A program made the position numbers and the translations under genes. From Exiguobacterium acetylicum DSM 20416 (GTDB taxonomy: Bacteria; Bacillota; Bacilli; Exiguobacteriales; Exiguobacteriaceae), in assembly GCF_000702605.1 (NCBI RefSeq), contig NZ_JNIR01000001.1, positions 424,501 to 488,500 on the forward strand: 64,000 nucleotides of DNA, given 5' to 3'. The notes under the pieces were generated by a model that worked only from the letters and a program-made list of their open reading frames with translations, was not told the origin of the DNA and ran no database searches. Of this stretch, positions 29,416 to 39,331 are shown piece after piece (position 1 is the first letter of the stretch; the number at the start of each line of letters is the position of its first letter).

Positions 29416-31179
29416 ATGGAGTCTAAGAAAATGATGCGGTCGTATTTTTTTCAAATCACCGCCGTCTTATTCATCCTGATTTGTCTTGTCATTTCAGCGC
29501 TTGCCTTCACTGCTGACCGGGTCACGATTTCTCGGGTCGAGCAACAAACAGAGAAACAGAGCGAAAAGAGTGTCGAGGTCTCAGGAAATGCGATTCGCGA
29601 CAATATTGGGAATCTGCACGAAGAGATCATGAGCTTGCAGTTGAATGTCAAAAACCCCGAAAAGCTGAAACAAAAAATTGAAGAATCAAATCTATTAGAC
29701 ATTGATACAGGATTTAAGAGTTTCTTCTACTTTGATCGACAGACGAAGCAAATCACTTGGTTCTCAAGTGAGGATCGACGCATAGAAAACAGTACGATCC
29801 TAAAAGATGATGAATTCTTGCAAACGTTGACGAGTACGGATTTTCATATGAGTAAGTTGTATACGATGGAATCAGACGCCGTTTCCTATATGTTCGTTCC
29901 GGTTCGAGACGGCAATGAACGTGTCGGTGTCTTTGGTGGTGGGTTAAGTGTCATGAACTCGATCGTCTTTCGGAATTCACTTGAATCATTTGACGATCAA
30001 ACGATTGCCTACCTGTTCAATAGTAAAAAAGAATTGTTAGCCACATCCAGTAATCTGGTACCGGATGAAGAACGCTTATTATCGAAAAGTGTCATTGAAC
30101 GTGCTTTTGAATCGGTAGAGCCTTCTGAGATTTTTAGTACGAACCAAGATATGTATTACTTTGCGAAAGATTTGAAGGTGACGGATTGGAAGATTCTCGT
30201 TCGAACGCCACGAAGCGTCTTTTATGAACCAGTCTACACGACACGGCAACAGTATTTGATCATCGCTGCCTTGACGCTCGTCCTCAGTCTGATCGTCGGC
30301 TATTTGATGTCAAAACAATTGACGGCGCCGATGCTTGAACTTGTGAATAAGATTGAGAAAAGCACCTCACCCAAACCAATCGTTCTCGAGCGTGCCGGAT
30401 CAAACGAAGTCAAGACACTCGTTGCTGCCTATAACGAGTACGCTCAACGGATGGAAAATGCGCGCCTTGAGCAGTTGAGTCAACAACAAACGATGTTACA
30501 TCAAGAAAAACTAGCCTCACTGGGTCAACTAGCAGCTGGAATTGCCCACGAAATCCGTAATCCACTAACGCCAGTCAAGATGACGTTACAGTTGTTAGCA
30601 GCAGAAAAGGATCGTGATCCAGAAATGTTGATTCTCGCCTTATCGGAACTGGATCGAGCAAATGGCATGATTCAAACGATGCTTGATTTATCGAAAGGCG
30701 AAAACAATGCGCTTCAAAAAACGACGATCGATATGAATGATTTAATGAAGAAGCTGACATATATCTTAGAAGCGGAAGCTCATCATTACGAAGCGGACTG
30801 CAAAATTTATACACCGTCCTTCATGCCAAAGATTTATGCATCGGAAGAGGGGATTTTGCAGATTTTAGCAAACTGTGTCCGTAATGCTCTTCAAGCTGTC
30901 GCGTTTAAAGGACCGGATGGAATCTGTCATCTGCATGTCCACGTTTATCCAGAAGAAGTCGTATTCATTGTTCAGGATAATGGGGTAGGGATGGATGGAA
31001 ATCAAATTGATCATGTCGGTCAAGCGTTTAAGACATCAAAAGTCGATGGCAATGGACTTGGACTCTTCATGTCGAAACAAATCGTTCGTGATCATAAAGG
31101 AAAGATGATTTTTGATAGTAAGCCAGGGGTCGGTACGACGATTCAAGTCCACTTACCTCGAAAGGAGCAAACGGAATGA
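29416..31179 (+). CDS. orphan sensor histidine kinase with extracellular dCACHE-type domain
   Basis: A 587-residue kinase. Transmembrane segments lie at about residues 12-32 and 275-295 and flank an extracellular domain of about 240 residues that looks like a dCACHE sensor. Then come a HAMP-like linker, a HisKA domain with the phospho-acceptor His in GIAHEIRNPLTPVK, and an HATPase domain (NCVRNALQAV, DNGVGM, GNGLGLFMSKQIV). No response regulator gene is near. It is coupled by an ATGA overlap to a membrane-anchored sugar-binding-type protein that may be its ligand sensor. Ligand and target are unknown. ATG 29416 follows AAGGGAGG. Confidence 0.9.
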   Translation: MESKKMMRSYFFQITAVLFILICLVISALAFTADRVTISRVEQQTEKQSEKSVEVSGNAIRDNIGNLHEEIMSLQLNVKNPEKLKQKIEESNLLDIDTGFKSFFYFDRQTKQITWFSSEDRRIENSTILKDDEFLQTLTSTDFHMSKLYTMESDAVSYMFVPVRDGNERVGVFGGGLSVMNSIVFRNSLESFDDQTIAYLFNSKKELLATSSNLVPDEERLLSKSVIERAFESVEPSEIFSTNQDMYYFAKDLKVTDWKILVRTPRSVFYEPVYTTRQQYLIIAALTLVLSLIVGYLMSKQLTAPMLELVNKIEKSTSPKPIVLERAGSNEVKTLVAAYNEYAQRMENARLEQLSQQQTMLHQEKLASLGQLAAGIAHEIRNPLTPVKMTLQLLAAEKDRDPEMLILALSELDRANGMIQTMLDLSKGENNALQKTTIDMNDLMKKLTYILEAEAHHYEADCKIYTPSFMPKIYASEEGILQILANCVRNALQAVAFKGPDGICHLHVHVYPEEVVFIVQDNGVGMDGNQIDHVGQAFKTSKVDGNGLGLFMSKQIVRDHKGKMIFDSKPGVGTTIQVHLPRKEQTE

Positions 31180-32129
31180 AATTCAATAAGGCCTGGTTAT
31201 TCGTCCTAATTGTTTGGATTTCATCCGTTTTGTTCATTTCCAATTTATTCGTCAATCCGGATCCGAGTCCACGTCGTCATCTCATCGGCTTCACGATCGT
31301 CAATGATAAACATGAATTTGCGCAACGACTTGTCGATGCGTTCAAGACACAAGCCAAACTGAATAAATATGAAGCAGTCGTCGCGACGTCTCATAACTCA
31401 CGCATCAATGAACGTGAGCAGATTCAAGAGTTCATTCGAATGAAGGTGGATGCAATCTTCGTGACGACGCTGGATGATGTCTATATCGCTAGTACGTTAG
31501 AAGAGGCAGCCCGTGCTGGGATTCCGGTCTTCGCGATCGATCGATTGATTCGCTCCGAAGCAGTCGTCAGTTCGATCACCTCGAATAACCAATTGATCGG
31601 GGAACAACTTGCCTCGTTCATCAAACATGAACGCATCAAGCAGACGGGACGAGCCACCGCTAATATCATTGAAGTCGCAGGTACGGCAAACGTCAATACG
31701 ACGAATGAACGACACCGGGGATTTTTGACTGGTCTTGAGCGTGAGGCGGAACTTCAAATCGTCGAATCCGTGAATGGAGATTACGATCCCGTCACTTCAG
31801 AACAGGTCATGACGCAGGTGATTGAGTCGGGAATTCCGTTTGATGCCGTCTATTGTCACAATGACGATATCGCGCTAGGTGTCCTCGAAGCATTGAAAAA
31901 AGCAGGCATCAAAGGAAAAATAATTGTCGGCATAGACGGGAATCGTGCTATATTAGAAGCTGTTGACATGAAATCGATGGATGCGACGGTCGTCCAGAGT
32001 GCTGATGAGATGATGAAAGTCGCCTTCAGTGCATTGAAGCTTCATACGAAAAACAAAAAGATTCCAACTCGTTTTTATACGTACTCCTATCTGTATGACG
32101 GTAGTAGACCCATAACCATGTTGAACTAA
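31176..32129 (+). CDS. membrane-anchored periplasmic-binding-type sugar sensor
   Basis: A 317-residue protein of the LacI/RbsB-like (peripla_BP_4) family. An uncleaved N-terminal transmembrane segment (about residues 6-24) carries no lipobox cysteine. Binding-protein features are IGFTIVNDKHEFAQRLVDAF, VDAIFVTTLDDV, CHNDDIALGVLEAL and IVGIDGN. No ABC permease or ATPase lies nearby, so it is not a transport component. Translational coupling with the kinase suggests that it presents a ligand to the kinase sensor domain; that is inference. Confidence 0.88.
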   Translation: MKFNKAWLFVLIVWISSVLFISNLFVNPDPSPRRHLIGFTIVNDKHEFAQRLVDAFKTQAKLNKYEAVVATSHNSRINEREQIQEFIRMKVDAIFVTTLDDVYIASTLEEAARAGIPVFAIDRLIRSEAVVSSITSNNQLIGEQLASFIKHERIKQTGRATANIIEVAGTANVNTTNERHRGFLTGLEREAELQIVESVNGDYDPVTSEQVMTQVIESGIPFDAVYCHNDDIALGVLEALKKAGIKGKIIVGIDGNRAILEAVDMKSMDATVVQSADEMMKVAFSALKLHTKNKKIPTRFYTYSYLYDGSRPITMLN

Positions 32130-32176
32130 TCGAGAGGCAGAAGCCTCAGCAAATAAGGAAAGGACGGTGTCAATTC

Positions 32177-33529
32177 ATGAATGGATTCAGCCATTATCAA
32201 TTACACCCGTTCGTCATCGAAGCACTCGATGACGCCCGCATCACAAAACCGACCGACATTCAGTCGCGGATCATCCCAGCTGCAGTAAAGGGACGCGATA
32301 TCATCGGTCAATCACAAACCGGCACAGGAAAAACGTTATCGTTCCTTCTTCCGATCGTTCAAAACGTCGATCCAAAGCTTCAAGAATTACAAGCAATCAT
32401 CGTTGCTCCAACGCGCGAACTTGCTTGGCAAATTCATGAAGAACTGAAATCGTTACTCGTGAAGGAACCAGACTTCATCAAGACGAGTCTCATTACAGGT
32501 GGAATGGATCGCGAACGTCAAATCGGTCGTGTAAAAGTCTCACCCCAAATCGTCATCGGAACACCGGGACGTATTCTAGATTTATTCAAGGAACAAGCAT
32601 TGAAGCCACATTTCGTGAAGCATTATATCATCGATGAAGCGGATCAAATGCTCGACATGGGCTTCTTGCCAGAAGTTGACCGGATTGCGCAAGCTCTTCC
32701 AGAACAGCTTCAGATGATGGTCTTCTCAGCAACGATTCCTGAGAAATTGCAACCGTTCTTGAAAAAATATATGAATAACCCGCGTTATGCGCATGTGGAT
32801 CCAAAACAACAGACAGCGAAGAAAATCGTTCACCATACGATTCCGGTCAAGCACCGTGAGCGCTCGCAATTGACGTTGAAAGTCGCGAAAGCGCTGAATC
32901 CGTATATCTGTTTGATCTTTACGAATACAAAAGCAGAAGCAATCGAAGTCGAAGCTTTGTTCTTAGAAGCAGGATTGAACGTTGGTTCTCTTCACGGAGA
33001 CCTTCCGGCTCGTCGTCGTAAGCAAGCCATCAAAGAAATCAACGATGCGAAGTATCAATACGTCATCGTGACGGATCTTGCTGCACGCGGAATTGATATT
33101 TCAGGTGTCTCGCACGTCATCAACCATGGTATTCCAAAAGATTTAGACTTCTACGTCCACCGTGTAGGTCGGACAGGTCGTGTCGATCAAGATGGATTGG
33201 CGTACACATTGTTTGAAGATCACGAGAACGGTATGATCAATCGCTTAGAGGACCGTGGCATTCAATTCACGAACGTCGATGTCAAAGGTAGTCAAATCGT
33301 CGAAGTCAAAGAACGTCGCCGTGCGAAGCCGCACATGAAGACTGCCGTCTCGAAGACAGCGCATAGTCGCCTTTCGGGTGAAGCAGCAAAAGCGAAAAAA
33401 CGTGTTAAACCAGGTTATAAGAAGAAACATCAATACAAGCTGAAAGAAACAGCAAAACGTGAACGCATCAAAGAACAACGTGGTGTCGGTCGCGCGCAAC
33501 GTAAAGAAAACGCACGCAAATCAAAATAA
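32177..33529 (+). CDS. cshB: DEAD-box RNA helicase CshB
   Basis: A 450-residue ATP-dependent RNA helicase. It shows the Q region, motif I (SQTGTGKT), motif II (DEAD in IIDEADQMLD), motif III (SAT) and motif VI (HRVGRTGR). A Lys/Arg-rich tail (about 385-450) binds RNA. Its place before nfo and after ispH matches B. subtilis cshB (cold-shock helicase). Confidence 0.93.
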   Translation: MNGFSHYQLHPFVIEALDDARITKPTDIQSRIIPAAVKGRDIIGQSQTGTGKTLSFLLPIVQNVDPKLQELQAIIVAPTRELAWQIHEELKSLLVKEPDFIKTSLITGGMDRERQIGRVKVSPQIVIGTPGRILDLFKEQALKPHFVKHYIIDEADQMLDMGFLPEVDRIAQALPEQLQMMVFSATIPEKLQPFLKKYMNNPRYAHVDPKQQTAKKIVHHTIPVKHRERSQLTLKVAKALNPYICLIFTNTKAEAIEVEALFLEAGLNVGSLHGDLPARRRKQAIKEINDAKYQYVIVTDLAARGIDISGVSHVINHGIPKDLDFYVHRVGRTGRVDQDGLAYTLFEDHENGMINRLEDRGIQFTNVDVKGSQIVEVKERRRAKPHMKTAVSKTAHSRLSGEAAKAKKRVKPGYKKKHQYKLKETAKRERIKEQRGVGRAQRKENARKSK

Positions 33530-33537
33530 CATTGTCG

Positions 33538-33587
33538 AAGACACCCGTGAAATGAAAAAACATTTTTCGGGTGTCTTGTCGTTTTCA
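33538..33587 (+). terminator. terminator after cshB
   Basis: AAGACACCCG pairs with CGGGTGTCTT, with an inner A/T-rich extension of the stem. The T tract after it (GTCGTTTTC) is weak. Confidence 0.65.
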
Positions 33588-33627
33588 AGATTTGGTACAC
33601 TGTAAAAAGAGAAAGGTGGAAAAGAAC

Positions 33628-34530
33628 ATGAAAATAGGTTCACACGTCTCCGTTTCGGGGAAAAAAATGCTGTTAGGTGCAAGTGAGGAAGCGGCATCTT
33701 ACGGTGCAACGACGATGATGGTCTATACAGGAGCACCTCAAAATACACGACGTAAGCCGATGGAAGAGTTACGGATTCAAGAAGCATTGCAACATATGAG
33801 TGCTAATGGAATAGAGGAAATCGTTGTGCATGCACCGTATATTATCAACTTGGGGAATACGACAAAACCCGAGACATTCGAACTCGCCGTTTCGTTTTTA
33901 GCAGCTGAGATCAAACGAGCAGAGGCATTAGAAAAGGCACAGCATATCGTATTACATCCAGGTGCGCACGTCGGGGCTGGAGAGGATGTTGGAATCAAAC
34001 GCATCATTCAAGGACTCAACGAGGTACTGACAGGCGAAGAACGGGTCAAGATCGCGCTTGAGACGATGGCGGGAAAAGGATCGGAAATCGGAAAAACCTT
34101 CGAGGAGCTTGCTCAAATCATCGAAGGCGTCACACATCATGATCGTTTGTCTGTCTGTCTCGATACATGTCACGTGCATGATGCGGGATACGATATCGTG
34201 CACGACCTAGATGGTGTCCTCGAACAATTCGACCGGATCGTCGGACTCGATCGTCTTGGGGTCATTCACGTAAACGACTCGAAGAACGTCCGCGGCGCAC
34301 GGAAGGACCGTCATGAAAACATCGGCTTTGGTGAAATTGGATTTGATACGTTACACCGTGTCGTGCATCATCCTGCACTTGCCCATTTGCCAAAAATTCT
34401 AGAGACACCATACATTGGACTCGATCCAAAGAAAAAAGTCGCGCCGTATAAAGAAGAAATTGATATGTTACGTTCTGGTGCATTTGACGCGGACTGGCGT
34501 TTACCGATTCTAGGTGCACCGGTCGAATAA
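33628..34530 (+). CDS. nfo: endonuclease IV (AP endonuclease)
   Basis: A 300-residue zinc enzyme that cuts at abasic sites in base excision repair. The motifs [50 protein letters not shown] and ENIGFGEIG carry the metal ligands. ATG 33628 follows AAAGGTGG; an earlier in-frame start lacks a site. Confidence 0.97.
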   Translation: MKIGSHVSVSGKKMLLGASEEAASYGATTMMVYTGAPQNTRRKPMEELRIQEALQHMSANGIEEIVVHAPYIINLGNTTKPETFELAVSFLAAEIKRAEALEKAQHIVLHPGAHVGAGEDVGIKRIIQGLNEVLTGEERVKIALETMAGKGSEIGKTFEELAQIIEGVTHHDRLSVCLDTCHVHDAGYDIVHDLDGVLEQFDRIVGLDRLGVIHVNDSKNVRGARKDRHENIGFGEIGFDTLHRVVHHPALAHLPKILETPYIGLDPKKKVAPYKEEIDMLRSGAFDADWRLPILGAPVE

Positions 34531-34550
34531 CTCATAAAGGGGTGTCTGTG

Positions 34551-34988
34551 ATGTGTCATCTATTCGTCGTCGATGAGGCAAGCTTCGCGATCCGACAAGC
34601 TGTTGTCCACTATTATGAAACAAAGGAACCGTTTTATTTGCCGGGAGAACTGGCAGAGGGAGAAGAAGTTTTTCTTGCGACGACCAATGGTATCATTGCG
34701 TATGCAGAAGCTTTGTTTACGGAGTATACGACACGTCCAGAAGATCCGTTTTGGTTGACGGCTGCTGACGACTCAGAAGGGTCCTATGTGTGCCTTGACC
34801 TCATCAGTGTGGATTTACGTCATCCCTTACTTGGACGACCACTCGATCAACTTGGTCTTAAAACCGAACCAGTCGAAGGCGTGGTTCGCACACGTCTGCT
34901 CGATTCATGGCAGTATGGGTATTTCGAAACGGATGTACTGACACTCGAACAGTCTAAACAACGTCGAATCGAGCGCTTTAAGGAGTGA
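34551..34988 (+). CDS. unknown protein (145 aa)
   Basis: I do not recognise a family. The protein is acidic, soluble, has no clear motif or membrane segment, and ends in a basic QSKQRRIERFKE. ATG 34551 has AAAGGGG eight bases upstream. It follows nfo by 20 bases and overlaps nothing. The next small gene's ribosome site lies in its last codons, so the two are probably co-translated. Confidence 0.8.
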   Translation: MCHLFVVDEASFAIRQAVVHYYETKEPFYLPGELAEGEEVFLATTNGIIAYAEALFTEYTTRPEDPFWLTAADDSEGSYVCLDLISVDLRHPLLGRPLDQLGLKTEPVEGVVRTRLLDSWQYGYFETDVLTLEQSKQRRIERFKE

Positions 34989-34994
34989 AATCAT

Positions 34995-35168
34995 CTGGAA
35001 CAAGTCGCGCGTCAATGTGTTCATTGTGAGGAGTCTAGGCAGTCGTTACTCGAATGGCATTTGACACCAGAAGGATATCAGACGGTTTGCCCGACCTGTC
35101 ACCGATGGTTACATCAACAGATGTTGCATGCGGTAGATACGGCTGCGGCAACGGAAGAGAGTGAGTAA
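34995..35168 (+). CDS. small zinc-ribbon protein, probable CTG start
   Basis: A 57-codon frame with two CxxC pairs (CVHC and CPTC) 27 residues apart, as in a zinc ribbon, and an acidic tail. AAGGAG (34980-34985) lies nine bases before the CTG at 34995. There is no ATG, GTG or TTG between the upstream in-frame stop (34986-34988) and the first cysteine pair. Thus the start is either a rare CTG or the sequence has an error. Codon use looks coding. Function is unknown; zinc ribbons of this size often bind nucleic acid or protein. Confidence 0.62.
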   Translation: MEQVARQCVHCEESRQSLLEWHLTPEGYQTVCPTCHRWLHQQMLHAVDTAAATEESE

Positions 35169-35235
35169 AAGCTTTCCCTATTCAAGCGGAGCTCGCACGA
35201 ATGATCATTTAATCATTAAAACCTTAAACAGAATC

Positions 35236-35285
35236 AAAAAAATCGTTCTCTGACTGCCTGGCGCAGAAAGAGAACGATTTTTGTT
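35236..35285. terminator. bidirectional terminator
   Basis: AAATCGTTCTCT and AGAGAACGATTT form a 12-pair stem with a 17-base loop and A/T runs on both sides. It separates the plus-strand nfo group from the minus-strand XapX gene. Confidence 0.85.
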
Positions 35286-35289
35286 TGAA

Positions 35290-35460
35290 TTAGAAAAAGC
35301 GTTCTACTAAAAATAGATAGATTTTCATCCCAAGGAAGACACCAAAGATCCCGACGATAGCTGGGAAAACGGGTGGGGCAGGAATCGGCAGTTTCAGTGC
35401 GGTGAATACGACACCGCAGATGACGCCTGCGAGAAGGGATAACAAAATTTGTTGAAGCAT
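35290..35460 (-). CDS. XapX domain (DUF1427) small membrane protein
   Basis: A 56-residue protein with two hydrophobic segments around the family motif LKLPIPAPPVFPAIVGIFGV. XapX proteins are short membrane proteins of unknown function, often next to transport or metabolic genes. It has its own AAAGGA site and lies just downstream of ppk on the same strand, 55 bases away, so it may be in the ppx-ppk transcript. Confidence 0.85.
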   Translation of the reverse strand: MLQQILLSLLAGVICGVVFTALKLPIPAPPVFPAIVGIFGVFLGMKIYLFLVERFF

Positions 35461-35515
35461 ACATTTCGTCCTTTCTGCTGTAAATTAGCATTTGAAGTAA
35501 AGTACATATTAAACG

Positions 35516-37669
35516 TCAAGTAGCGTTTTGATCAAGAATGACTTTGTCATCCTTTTTTTCGATTGTGATCCACTTTTGAGTCAATGGAGCTGTAAAAATA
35601 GGTTTTTGTTTTAGTTTGCCGCTCGTATAGTCTTGAATCAGTAACTGGGATTCACAGCTCTGTTTTCCGTCTTTGACGTAATGATAGGATCCATCGGCTG
35701 CCTGTTCACGCGACTTCACATTATCAGCAAGGGCGAGGGCGAGACAATCCTTTAAATACTCTTTATGTTCTTCGTCCATGATCGGGAACAAGATTTCAAT
35801 CCGTTTTCGCATGTTACGCGTCATCCAGTCAGCGCTTGACCCATACATCAAATCCTGTCCGTTGTGATGGAAGTAGAAGATGCGTGAATGCTCCAAGTAA
35901 CGATCGACGATCGAGATGACGCGAATGTTCTCCGAAACATCTGGAATGCCAGGACGCAGACAACAGACGCCCCGAACGATGAGTTCGACTTGGACACCGG
36001 CACGCGATGCCTTGTAGAGCCGTAAAATGATGTCTTTTTCCGTTAAACTATTCATCTTGGCAACGATTCGACCGTTTCCGTGTTTTTTATGATGATGAAT
36101 CTCTTCATCAATCAATGACAGGAACTTCTCAAGCATTGCATTTGGTGAAGTTTGGATGACGTTCCATTCCGGCTGTTCCCCGTACCCGGATAACCAATTG
36201 AAGAAGTTCGTCGCATCTTCGGCGATTTCTTCCCGAGCCGTCAGCAATCCGACATCCGTATATAACTTCGCGGTCGAATCATTATAATTGCCAGTACCAA
36301 GATGGACGAAACGCTGAATCTTGCCTTCGTGGAGTCGGACGACGAGCGTGATCTTCGAGTGGGTCTTTAAATCACTATATCCGTAAATGACATGGGCGCC
36401 GACCTTTTCTAGTTGCTTCGCCCATTCAATGTTCTTCGCCTCGTCAAATCGAGCCTTAAGTTCAACGAGGACGGTGACCTGTTTCCCGTTTTCGGCGGCC
36501 GTTTTCAAGGCTTTGATGATCGGAGAATCACCAGATACGCGATAAAGCGTTTGTTTGATGGCAAGGACGTTCGGATCATTCGCCGCTTGAACGATGAACC
36601 GGACGATAGGATCAAACGTATGATACGGATGATGCAAGAGATAGTCGCGTTCCAGCAATTGATTAAACAGATTTTTTGAACTATCGAGTGCTGGTGGGTC
36701 GACCGGCATGATCGTCTGATAAATCAAATGATCATATTCAATACCGATTTGACTGTAGAAGGCAAAGGAGAACGTCAAATCAATCGGACCATCCACGGCA
36801 AAGATGTCGCGTTCCTGTAAATCCAGTACATCGCGTAACATGTTGAGCAGTTCGGTATTGATGGCAGCTTTTTGAACTTCGAGTCGAATGGCGACTCCCC
36901 AACGCCGTTTTTTTAATTCTTTCTCAATCAGCTTTAATAAATCATGGGTACCTTCCTCATGAAACGGAAGGTCGGCATTACGCGTAATTCGAAACGGCAT
37001 GGCAGACAACACACGATAACCTTTGAATAGACTATCGATGAAGGCGATGATGACGTCTTCGAGTAAGATGACAGCCGTCGTCTCGTCATCTTCTACCGGT
37101 AAATCGACGAATCGTGGCAAGACAGCAGGTACTTGTACGAGCGCCAAATTTCGTTTTGTCCCGTCTTCTGCCTCAAGCACCGTCGCAATGTTGAGTGACT
37201 TTGACGAGAGCATCGGGAACGGACGATAGGCATCGACGGCAACGGGCGTGAGTACCGGGAAGACTTGTTCACGGAAAAAGGATTTTACATAGGTCGTTTG
37301 TTCCGAAGTCAGAGCGTCGTATTTCAAGAATGTAATGCCTTCATCGGATAACGTCTGATTGATTGCTTGAAATGCTTCGTATTGCCGATCGACTAACTCT
37401 TTTGTTTTCGCTGCGATCGCACGTAACTGTTGTTTGGGTGTCATCTGTTGTTTATTTTCTGGTTTATTGAACCCGGCGAGTACTTCATCCTTTAAACCAC
37501 CGACTCGTACCATATAGAACTCGTCTAGATTGGAACTAAAGATACCGAGAAACTTAAAACGTTCCATTAGCGGATTGCGTGTGTCAAACGCTTCATCCAG
37601 CACACGTTTGTTGAACTGGAGCCAGCTGAGCTCACGATTATTGAAATGTTCAGGTATGTCGAGCTTCAT
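35516..37669 (-). CDS. ppk: polyphosphate kinase 1
   Basis: A 717-residue enzyme that makes polyphosphate from ATP. The N-terminal NRELSWLQFNKRVLDEA is typical. Phospholipase-D-like domains carry the catalytic histidines in YGYSDLKTHSKITLVVR and in EHSRIFYFHHNGQDLMYG with the SSADWMTRNM region. ATG 37669 follows AAAGGAG and overlaps the ppx stop by four bases (ATGA). Confidence 0.97.
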   Translation of the reverse strand: MKLDIPEHFNNRELSWLQFNKRVLDEAFDTRNPLMERFKFLGIFSSNLDEFYMVRVGGLKDEVLAGFNKPENKQQMTPKQQLRAIAAKTKELVDRQYEAFQAINQTLSDEGITFLKYDALTSEQTTYVKSFFREQVFPVLTPVAVDAYRPFPMLSSKSLNIATVLEAEDGTKRNLALVQVPAVLPRFVDLPVEDDETTAVILLEDVIIAFIDSLFKGYRVLSAMPFRITRNADLPFHEEGTHDLLKLIEKELKKRRWGVAIRLEVQKAAINTELLNMLRDVLDLQERDIFAVDGPIDLTFSFAFYSQIGIEYDHLIYQTIMPVDPPALDSSKNLFNQLLERDYLLHHPYHTFDPIVRFIVQAANDPNVLAIKQTLYRVSGDSPIIKALKTAAENGKQVTVLVELKARFDEAKNIEWAKQLEKVGAHVIYGYSDLKTHSKITLVVRLHEGKIQRFVHLGTGNYNDSTAKLYTDVGLLTAREEIAEDATNFFNWLSGYGEQPEWNVIQTSPNAMLEKFLSLIDEEIHHHKKHGNGRIVAKMNSLTEKDIILRLYKASRAGVQVELIVRGVCCLRPGIPDVSENIRVISIVDRYLEHSRIFYFHHNGQDLMYGSSADWMTRNMRKRIEILFPIMDEEHKEYLKDCLALALADNVKSREQAADGSYHYVKDGKQSCESQLLIQDYTSGKLKQKPIFTAPLTQKWITIEKKDDKVILDQNAT

Positions 37670-39204
37670 GAAGGAAGATCTCCTTTCGTTTCGAAGGTAA
37701 TCGTACAATCAATGATTCGTTCCAGATGTTTCTTTTGTTTTTCCGCTTTTTCGACTTCGAATCCATAATCATGATCCCCTGTATCGAGGACGAATTGGAG
37801 TTGATCCTTTTCAAGGAACAGTTCCAAATGATCGACAGCTTTTCGCTCCGTCACGTCGAGCGCATGACTTAATTTGAGGAGAGATCCAAGTAGGTCGAAG
37901 CGATCCAGCGATTTTTCCGTAAACCAGTCCTTGAAAGGTTTCGCAAGCTGGTTCATCCGTTTGGCAGAAGAATAGGAACTGACGAGCGAGAGAGCAACGC
38001 GATCCTTGTGCGTCATGCCATTCAATTCGGTATTCGTCAACAGGTAGAACGTCTGGTCCGATCGTGTATGTGGATTAATGTATTGTCCACAATAAAATAA
38101 GCGACTTGCTGAATCGAGCAGTCGTAGCTCAGACGCGCGTTCTGAAATCAAGTCGAGCGTGACGAGCTGCCGGTACATCGATTTGGCGAGTGTTCCAATA
38201 TATGACGCACGATCTCGATTGACCTTATAGTCGCTTTCGAGCTGATAGAGACTTTGCTCACGTACGTTTTCAATCCGACGGTATGCTTCGTCCTGCACAT
38301 CGAACTCGTAAACAAGACCTTCGCGAAGACCGAGATTACTCATTACGAATTCTTCCGCTTCGATGTGATGGGCTAACTCTTGAATCGCAATCAATGCCGG
38401 CAGGAAGATATCAATTCGATCTTTTGAGAGTCCTTCGATTTTCGATAGTTGTTTCGCCGACCTTCCTTCGAGATCGTCGACCATCTTCGCGAGTTCTTTC
38501 GCTTTGATTTGATATTGGTGAACACTTCGAAGGGGATAGTCCTGATTCGACTGATGGATCCGAACGAAATTTCGGGCTGAACCACCGACACCGATTAAAG
38601 GAAGCTTTTTATCACTCAGCCATGGAACCGATTCGAATTGTTCCCGTAGGAATTTCACCAATTTCTTCTTATCGCTGGCACTTAGTGTCTCGTCCGAAAC
38701 GAATTGCCGTGTCAAGGTGACGGCACCAAATGGAAAGCTGTGATACGCCACCATTTCGCGATTTTCAATCAAGGTGACTTCCATGGAACCACCACCGATA
38801 TCGACAGAAAAGCCATCAGTCAGGAAGGTCGAATTGATGATGGCAAAATAGCCATAGTATGCTTCTTGTTCATCTGTCAGAACCTGAATGGAAAAAGGCG
38901 TGTTTTCTGTAACGGATTCAACGATGGCATCTCGGTTCGTTGCATTACGGATGGCTGCTGTCGCGACACAGATCGTTTCTTCGACTTCATGGGTGACACC
39001 AACTTCATAAAAACGATGTAAAGTTTCTTCGAGTAAGGCGATGCCTTCATCATCGAGTGCTCCATCCTCGTTGATGTGAGCAGATAATCGGGCGACGACT
39101 TTAATATTAATCTTCTCGATATAGCGACCAGAAGCGATCGGATGGAAGATAACATAACGAATCGAGTTGGAACCGATATCGATGACTGCAAGTTCTTGTT
39201 TCAA
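37666..39204 (-). CDS. ppx: exopolyphosphatase / guanosine pentaphosphatase
   Basis: A 512-residue ASKHA-fold enzyme that degrades polyphosphate. Phosphate-binding motifs are VIDIGSNSIRYVIFH and VDIGGGSMEVTLIE; a C-terminal HD-like domain (about 310-512) follows. The start is TTG 39204 with GAGGAG ten bases upstream. The frame is open further upstream, but that part is not family-like and covers the divergent promoter. It forms a coupled operon with ppk: one makes, the other breaks, polyphosphate. Confidence 0.94.
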   Translation of the reverse strand: MKQELAVIDIGSNSIRYVIFHPIASGRYIEKINIKVVARLSAHINEDGALDDEGIALLEETLHRFYEVGVTHEVEETICVATAAIRNATNRDAIVESVTENTPFSIQVLTDEQEAYYGYFAIINSTFLTDGFSVDIGGGSMEVTLIENREMVAYHSFPFGAVTLTRQFVSDETLSASDKKKLVKFLREQFESVPWLSDKKLPLIGVGGSARNFVRIHQSNQDYPLRSVHQYQIKAKELAKMVDDLEGRSAKQLSKIEGLSKDRIDIFLPALIAIQELAHHIEAEEFVMSNLGLREGLVYEFDVQDEAYRRIENVREQSLYQLESDYKVNRDRASYIGTLAKSMYRQLVTLDLISERASELRLLDSASRLFYCGQYINPHTRSDQTFYLLTNTELNGMTHKDRVALSLVSSYSSAKRMNQLAKPFKDWFTEKSLDRFDLLGSLLKLSHALDVTERKAVDHLELFLEKDQLQFVLDTGDHDYGFEVEKAEKQKKHLERIIDCTITFETKGDLPS

Positions 39205-39331
39205 ATGACTCCGACTCCTCTCTGCGATGCGTGCACTAAAAGAATTCCCTCTCTGAACAAGCCGGAAACAGCTAGCTTCTTTCTTTATTGTACCTTGAAT
39301 GTTTTCTAAGGAGGATAGGAAGTTGCTAGAG

